64,000 nucleotides of DNA, from assembly GCF_004123145.1 (NCBI RefSeq), contig NZ_SDKC01000001.1, forward strand, positions 2,127,501 to 2,191,500, written 5' to 3'. Shown piece after piece: positions 59,213-64,000 of the stretch. The notes beneath the pieces were generated by a model. The model made no database searches, was not told the DNA's origin, and saw only the letters and a program-made list of their open reading frames with translations. The stretch's first letter is position 1, and each line of letters opens with the position of its first letter. The position numbers and the translations under genes were made by a program. The DNA is from Blautia faecicola. GTDB lineage: Bacteria; Bacillota; Clostridia; Lachnospirales; Lachnospiraceae.

Positions 59213-60358
59213 TTACTCTTCTGTCTCCGGTTCTTCTTCCAGTTCTACACCTGCCAGAGCGTCTTCCATGGAATCCTCACCCTCTTCATCGTCAGATTCC
59301 TGATAATATTCGAAATCACCGGCTTCTCTTGCCTGTGTCTCACTCTTGATATCGATCTTGAATCCGGTCAGACGGGCTGCCAGACGGGCGTTCTGTCCTT
59401 CTTTACCGATTGCCAGAGACAGCTGATAATCCGGAACGATAACCAGTGCGGTCTTCTCATCCGGGTCTGCCAGTACCGTGATAACTTTTGCAGGGCTCAG
59501 TGCATTTTCAATCAGCAGTGCCGGGTTCTCATCCCAGCTGATGATATCGATCTTCTCACCGCGCAGTTCTTCCACGATGGTGTTGACTCTGGCACCGTTC
59601 ATACCTACACAGGCGCCGACTGCATCAACATCCGGGTCGTTGGACCATACCGCGATCTTGGTTCTGGAACCTGCTTCTCTCGCGATACTCTTGATCTCTA
59701 CGATACCGTCTTTTACTTCGGTTACTTCTGCTTCAAAGAGACGTTTTACCAGTTCCGGATGGGTTCTGGAAACCATGATCTTCGGTCCCTTCGGTGAATC
59801 CTTTACTTCCAGTACATATACTTTGATACGTTCGGTCGGTTTGTATTCCTCACCTTTTACCTGTTCATTTTCACTCAGGATCGCATCTACCTTACCCAGG
59901 TTTACGCTGACATTTCTTCCCATGTAACGCTGTACCACACCGGTAACCACATCTTTTTCTTTCTGGAAATACTCATCATACAGAACTTTCCGTTCTTCTT
60001 CACGGATCTTCTGCAGGATCACGTTCTTCGCATTCTGTGTTGCGATACGTCCGAACTGTTTGGACTGGATCGGAACCTGTACGATATCGCCCAGTTCATA
60101 CTTGGAATCCATCATTTTTGCGTTGGAAAGACTAATCTCCATCACCGGATCTTCTACCACTTCCACTACGGTCTTGTCAGCATATACGCTGAACTCGCAG
60201 GTCTCATGGTCGATGGTTACATGTACGTTATCTGCTTTTCCAAAATGGTTTTTACAGGCCTGGATCAGAGACTGTTCGATGGCATCCATCAGAACTTCTT
60301 TACTGATATTTTTTTCTTTTTCCAGAATAGTTAACGCTTCGAGTAATTCTGTATTCAT
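59213..60358 (-). CDS. nusA: Transcription termination/antitermination factor NusA
   Basis: 381 residues, the short Firmicute form. An N-terminal RNA-polymerase-binding domain ([28 protein letters not shown]), an S1 domain (about 130-200, [20 protein letters not shown]) and two KH domains ([51 protein letters not shown]) are present, with an acidic C-terminal tail but no AR repeats. NusA affects pausing and termination. AAGGAGG precedes the ATG, 17 bases after rimP. Confidence 0.96.
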   Translation of the reverse strand: MNTELLEALTILEKEKNISKEVLMDAIEQSLIQACKNHFGKADNVHVTIDHETCEFSVYADKTVVEVVEDPVMEISLSNAKMMDSKYELGDIVQVPIQSKQFGRIATQNAKNVILQKIREEERKVLYDEYFQKEKDVVTGVVQRYMGRNVSVNLGKVDAILSENEQVKGEEYKPTERIKVYVLEVKDSPKGPKIMVSRTHPELVKRLFEAEVTEVKDGIVEIKSIAREAGSRTKIAVWSNDPDVDAVGACVGMNGARVNTIVEELRGEKIDIISWDENPALLIENALSPAKVITVLADPDEKTALVIVPDYQLSLAIGKEGQNARLAARLTGFKIDIKSETQAREAGDFEYYQESDDEEGEDSMEDALAGVELEEEPETEE

Positions 60359-60375
60359 TTTTTTCTTTATCCTCC

Positions 60376-60843
60376 TTAAAAATCAAAAGCAAGACGAATC
60401 AATGCGATATCTGCTTTTTCAAATGTCTGTTCTTCCTGCTCCTCTGTGGTGATCGTCACGCTACTTTCATCATATGCGCTGAGAATCCCGTAGAATTCTT
60501 TTTCTTTGTTGATCGGACGGTAGGTACGGATCTCTACCTCTTTTCCCATACTTCTCGCATAATCTTTTTCCTTTTTCAGAGGACGGCCAAGACCCGGGGA
60601 ACTTACTTCCATAATATAAGCATCTTCGATAAAATCCAGTTCATCCAGTTTATCACTGAAAATTCTGCTGACTGCCTCACAGTCATCTACGGTAATTCCG
60701 CCTTCCTTATCGATATAGAAACGTAAATACCAGTTTCCTGCCTCTTTTACATACTCCACATCCACCAGTTCAAAACCGAACTGATCGATGATCGGCTGTG
60801 CCATAGCTTCCGCTTTCTGTTCATACTGTTCTCTTACACTCAT
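60376..60843 (-). CDS. rimP: Ribosome maturation factor RimP
   Basis: 155 residues from ATG 60843 (AGGTGG upstream); the extension to 60891 covers the leader palindrome and is unlikely. Family stretches are FGFELVDVEYVKEAGNWYLRFYIDKEGG, DDCEAVSR and VSSPGLGRPLKKEKDY. RimP aids assembly of the 30S subunit. It is the first gene of the nusA-infB operon, the usual order. Confidence 0.95.
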   Translation of the reverse strand: MSVREQYEQKAEAMAQPIIDQFGFELVDVEYVKEAGNWYLRFYIDKEGGITVDDCEAVSRIFSDKLDELDFIEDAYIMEVSSPGLGRPLKKEKDYARSMGKEVEIRTYRPINKEKEFYGILSAYDESSVTITTEEQEEQTFEKADIALIRLAFDF

Positions 60844-60863
60844 GCTTTCACCACCTTCTACAC

Positions 60864-60880
60864 GGACAGCGCCGCTGTCC
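60864..60880 (-). promoter_or_regulatory. Palindrome in the rimP leader
   Basis: GGACAGCG-C-CGCTGTCC is a perfect 17-base palindrome ~20 bases upstream of the rimP start, next to its ribosome site. As RNA it would form an 8-bp helix only with a tight one-base loop, so pairing in part or protein binding at DNA level is more likely. Confidence 0.45.
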
Positions 60881-60900
60881 ACAGCAGTCAAAACTGATCT

Positions 60901-60928
60901 GTTATATCAATTTTGATCTGCAATGCAA
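60901..60928 (-). promoter_or_regulatory. Probable promoter of the rimP-nusA-infB operon
   Basis: TTGCAT (60923-60928), 16 bases, TATAAC (60901-60906) on the minus strand, ~60 bases before the rimP ATG and just after the parC terminator. Confidence 0.45.
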
Positions 60929-60960
60929 CAAATAAGAGTGGACGTATCGCCCACTCTTAT
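60926..60960 (-). terminator. Terminator of parC
   Basis: ATAAGAGTGG (60951-60960 on the minus strand) and CCACTCTTAT (60932-60941) form a perfect 10-bp stem with a 9-base loop, followed by TTGTTG. The T tract is short. Confidence 0.65.
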
Positions 60961-61036
60961 AACTAGTAATCATCTATTAACATGGTTATCATACCATTTA
61001 TTATTCTAAAATGCAAGCGTTTTCAGGCTTTTTCCT

Positions 61037-63274
61037 TTATACCCGCACTTTCGTTCCTTTGGTATCGCGTTTTCCGAGCTTGATCTTGTTGAGGATCATC
61101 TGTTTTTCTTTGTACCCGATCTGGTATTCCATCCGGCTCTCCAGAAGATAACCGTGTTCCAGATAATCTTTATCACTCATCTTAATCGCCCGCACACCGA
61201 GTGCCGCTTTTTTCTTCTCCGGCACTTCTTCTTTTAAGAACCGCAGGAAATATCCGTCGTGGCTTTGCAGCACCACATAATCCATCGTATCACACAGATC
61301 CACCAGCACCAGTTCATCATCCTCTGCCAGTTTGGTTGAGGCGATCGTTCTCTTGATCACATCAAATTCCGTTCCCGGCACCTGTTTGATCATACCGGAT
61401 TTCGTAACAAAGATGATATGCGAATTCTTTACCGCTTCCATACTGCTGACACAGAGCAGTTCTTCCTGTGCACTCAAGAAATTGCTCAGGTTGTCCACCG
61501 GAACACCTTTATCCCGCAGTCTCGTAAGCGGCAGATCCATCACTTTCACCGTGTGCATCTGTCCTTTGTTCGTAAAGAGACAGATCTTATCGGTGTTCAT
61601 ACAGGTAAATACATACTTGTATTCCCCGTGCACCGTCTCTTTGTTTCGCTCATAGGTGTTCTTATCCAGTGTCTTGGCATATCCGAAACGATCCATCAGG
61701 AAGCAGACTTCCGCCTCTTCCACTTTCTTTTCTTCAAATACCGCCTCTTCCCTGTTTTCGATCACGGTGCGGCGTTTTCTTCCGTAAGCTTTCTTGATGT
61801 GATCCAGATCCTCCATGATGACCTGTGCCATCGCATCGTAATTATTCAGGATTTCTTCGTATCTTGCGATATTTTTCAGCGTCTCCTCATGTTCTGCCAT
61901 CAACGCCTCGATCTCCAGACCGATCAGCTTGTACAGACGCATCTCCAGGATCGCGGTTGCCTGTCTCTGGGTAAAGCAGAGTTTCTTTGCAGCTTTCTCA
62001 CTCGCTTTGGTCTTAAAACGGATGCCCTCGGTCACACCGTTTACCAGACACTCTTTTACCTGTTTCTGGTTTTTACTTCCACGCAGGATCTCGATGATCA
62101 GATCGATCACATCACAGGCTTTGATCAGACCTTCCTGGATCTCTTTCTTTTCCAGTTCTTTATTTAACAGGGTCTGATGCTTTCTCGTACAGACTTCAAA
62201 CTGAAAATCCACATGATGCTCAATGATCTGTTTCAGGCTCAGCGTCTCCGGTCTTCCGTCTGCTACGGCGAGCATATTCACACCGAAAGTATCTTCCAGA
62301 CGGGTCTTTTTATAGAGCATATTTTTCAGATTTTCCACATCTGCGCCTTTTTTCAGCTCCAGAACGATCCGGATACCTTCTTTGGAAGACTGGTTGGAAA
62401 TATCCACGATGTCTGTGGCTTTCTTGGATTCTACCAGACCTGCCACATCGTTTAAGAATTTTCCGATATTGGCCCCCACCATCGGATAAGGGATCTCGGT
62501 GATCACAAGGTTGACTTTTCCGCCTTTTAATTTCTCTTCTTCCACTTTTCCGCGGATCTTGATCTTTCCGCTTCCGGTTTCATAGATCTTCAGAAGTTCA
62601 TCTTTATTGATCACGATACCGCCGGTCGGAAAATCCGGTCCTTTGATGTATCTCATCAGACCTTTCACGCTGATCTCATTATTTTTCATGTAGGCTTTCA
62701 CACCGTCCACAATCTCGACCAGGTTATGTGGCGGGATGCTGGTCGCCATACCGACCGCGATACCATCCGCTCCGTTTAACAGAAGATTCGGAACACGAAC
62801 CGGAAGTACCACCGGCTCTTTCTCTGTCTCATCAAAGTTCGGCATAAAGTCTACAACATTCTTATCCATATCACTCAGATATACTTCCTGGGTGATTTTT
62901 TCCAGTCTTGCTTCCGTATATCGCATGGCAGCGGCTCCGTCACCCTCAATGGAACCAAAATTTCCATGACCGTCTACCAGAGCCTGTCCCTTCTTAAAGT
63001 CCTGTGCCATAACCACCAGGGCATCATAGATGGAACTGTCGCCATGTGGATGATATTTACCCATGGTATCACCTACGATACGGGCGCATTTTCGATAAGG
63101 CCTGTCATAGCGGATACCCAGTTCATACATATCATACAGGGTTCTTCTTTGTACCGGTTTCAATCCGTCACGAACATCCGGCAATGCTCTTGACACGATA
63201 ACACTCATGGCATAGTCAATATAAGACTTCTGCATTACCTCGGAATATTCGGTTCTGATAATCTGTCCTTCCAT
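61037..63274 (-). CDS. parC: Type II topoisomerase subunit A, topoisomerase IV-like (ParC)
   Basis: 745 residues. The winged-helix/tower region has [14 protein letters not shown] and [15 protein letters not shown] (quinolone pocket), and the catalytic Tyr is in [12 protein letters not shown] coiled-coil gate (about 355-470) and a C-terminal beta-pinwheel follow. Where gyrase has the GyrA box (QRRGGKG), this protein reads [11 protein letters not shown], so negative supercoiling is unlikely and a decatenase role fits better. It follows its B subunit by 21 bases. Confidence 0.85.
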   Translation of the reverse strand: MEGQIIRTEYSEVMQKSYIDYAMSVIVSRALPDVRDGLKPVQRRTLYDMYELGIRYDRPYRKCARIVGDTMGKYHPHGDSSIYDALVVMAQDFKKGQALVDGHGNFGSIEGDGAAAMRYTEARLEKITQEVYLSDMDKNVVDFMPNFDETEKEPVVLPVRVPNLLLNGADGIAVGMATSIPPHNLVEIVDGVKAYMKNNEISVKGLMRYIKGPDFPTGGIVINKDELLKIYETGSGKIKIRGKVEEEKLKGGKVNLVITEIPYPMVGANIGKFLNDVAGLVESKKATDIVDISNQSSKEGIRIVLELKKGADVENLKNMLYKKTRLEDTFGVNMLAVADGRPETLSLKQIIEHHVDFQFEVCTRKHQTLLNKELEKKEIQEGLIKACDVIDLIIEILRGSKNQKQVKECLVNGVTEGIRFKTKASEKAAKKLCFTQRQATAILEMRLYKLIGLEIEALMAEHEETLKNIARYEEILNNYDAMAQVIMEDLDHIKKAYGRKRRTVIENREEAVFEEKKVEEAEVCFLMDRFGYAKTLDKNTYERNKETVHGEYKYVFTCMNTDKICLFTNKGQMHTVKVMDLPLTRLRDKGVPVDNLSNFLSAQEELLCVSSMEAVKNSHIIFVTKSGMIKQVPGTEFDVIKRTIASTKLAEDDELVLVDLCDTMDYVVLQSHDGYFLRFLKEEVPEKKKAALGVRAIKMSDKDYLEHGYLLESRMEYQIGYKEKQMILNKIKLGKRDTKGTKVRV

Positions 63275-63295
63275 GTTTTCCTCCTGATTGTTCTA

Positions 63296-64000
<705 letters not shown>

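Overview
The window looks like a chromosome segment of a spore-forming, low-to-mid GC Firmicute of the Lachnospiraceae type (Blautia-like; the genus cannot be settled from sequence alone). The grounds are spo0A, RNase Y beside recX/recA, a pyrophosphate-type phosphofructokinase, a T-box RNA, a cobalamin riboswitch, a LexA box of the Gram-positive form, AGGAGG-type ribosome binding sites and TTGACA/TATAAT promoters. Every convincing gene (56, two of them cut by the window ends) lies on the minus strand, so transcription runs from high to low coordinates.

From the high end: a type II topoisomerase pair (parE, parC); the rimP-nusA-rnpM-ylxQ-infB-rbfA-nrnA-truB-ribF transcription/translation operon; rpsO and pnp; a TA-flanked palindromic MITE-like element; a receiver-GGDEF-EAL protein; purC; and a nitroreductase. 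Between 36 and 46 kb is a metal-homeostasis-like island: a separate HMA chaperone and a P1B-2 Zn/Cd ATPase behind an ArsR-type operator, a ZIP transporter, an ABC ATPase / FtsX permease / coiled-coil lipoprotein operon, and a DUF2325-DUF3793-flavodoxin operon. The ZIP gene, the ABC operon and the DUF2325 operon share a GTTAG-N6-CTAAC palindrome near or in their promoters, which suggests one repressor controls all three.

A LysR regulator separates this island from an Opp/Nik-type ABC importer behind a cobalamin riboswitch with a terminator. This suggests cobalt, nickel or corrinoid uptake rather than generic peptide uptake. MATE and LysR genes follow, then an L,D-transpeptidase, an MFS transporter with the two-subunit L-serine dehydratase, and cstA behind a T-box leader. 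cysK has a consensus promoter and a roughly 230-nt leader with three hairpins and two mutually exclusive helices that match no riboswitch class I recognise.

The low end carries spo0A with a possible Spo0A box, glgA, recA-recX with a LexA box inside the promoter region, rny, a metallophosphoesterase, scpA-scpB, a D,D-carboxypeptidase with glpP, a zinc-ribbon/YARHG membrane protein, a MarR-controlled heterodimeric ABC exporter, PPi-phosphofructokinase and the start of an acyl-CoA carboxylase-type carboxyltransferase.

No rRNA, tRNA, CRISPR array, prophage or intact insertion sequence was seen. The best candidates for undescribed biology are the GTTAG-N6-CTAAC regulon, the cysK leader, the riboswitch-controlled importer, the T-box in front of cstA, and the palindromic elements at 39.0 and 49.6 kb.
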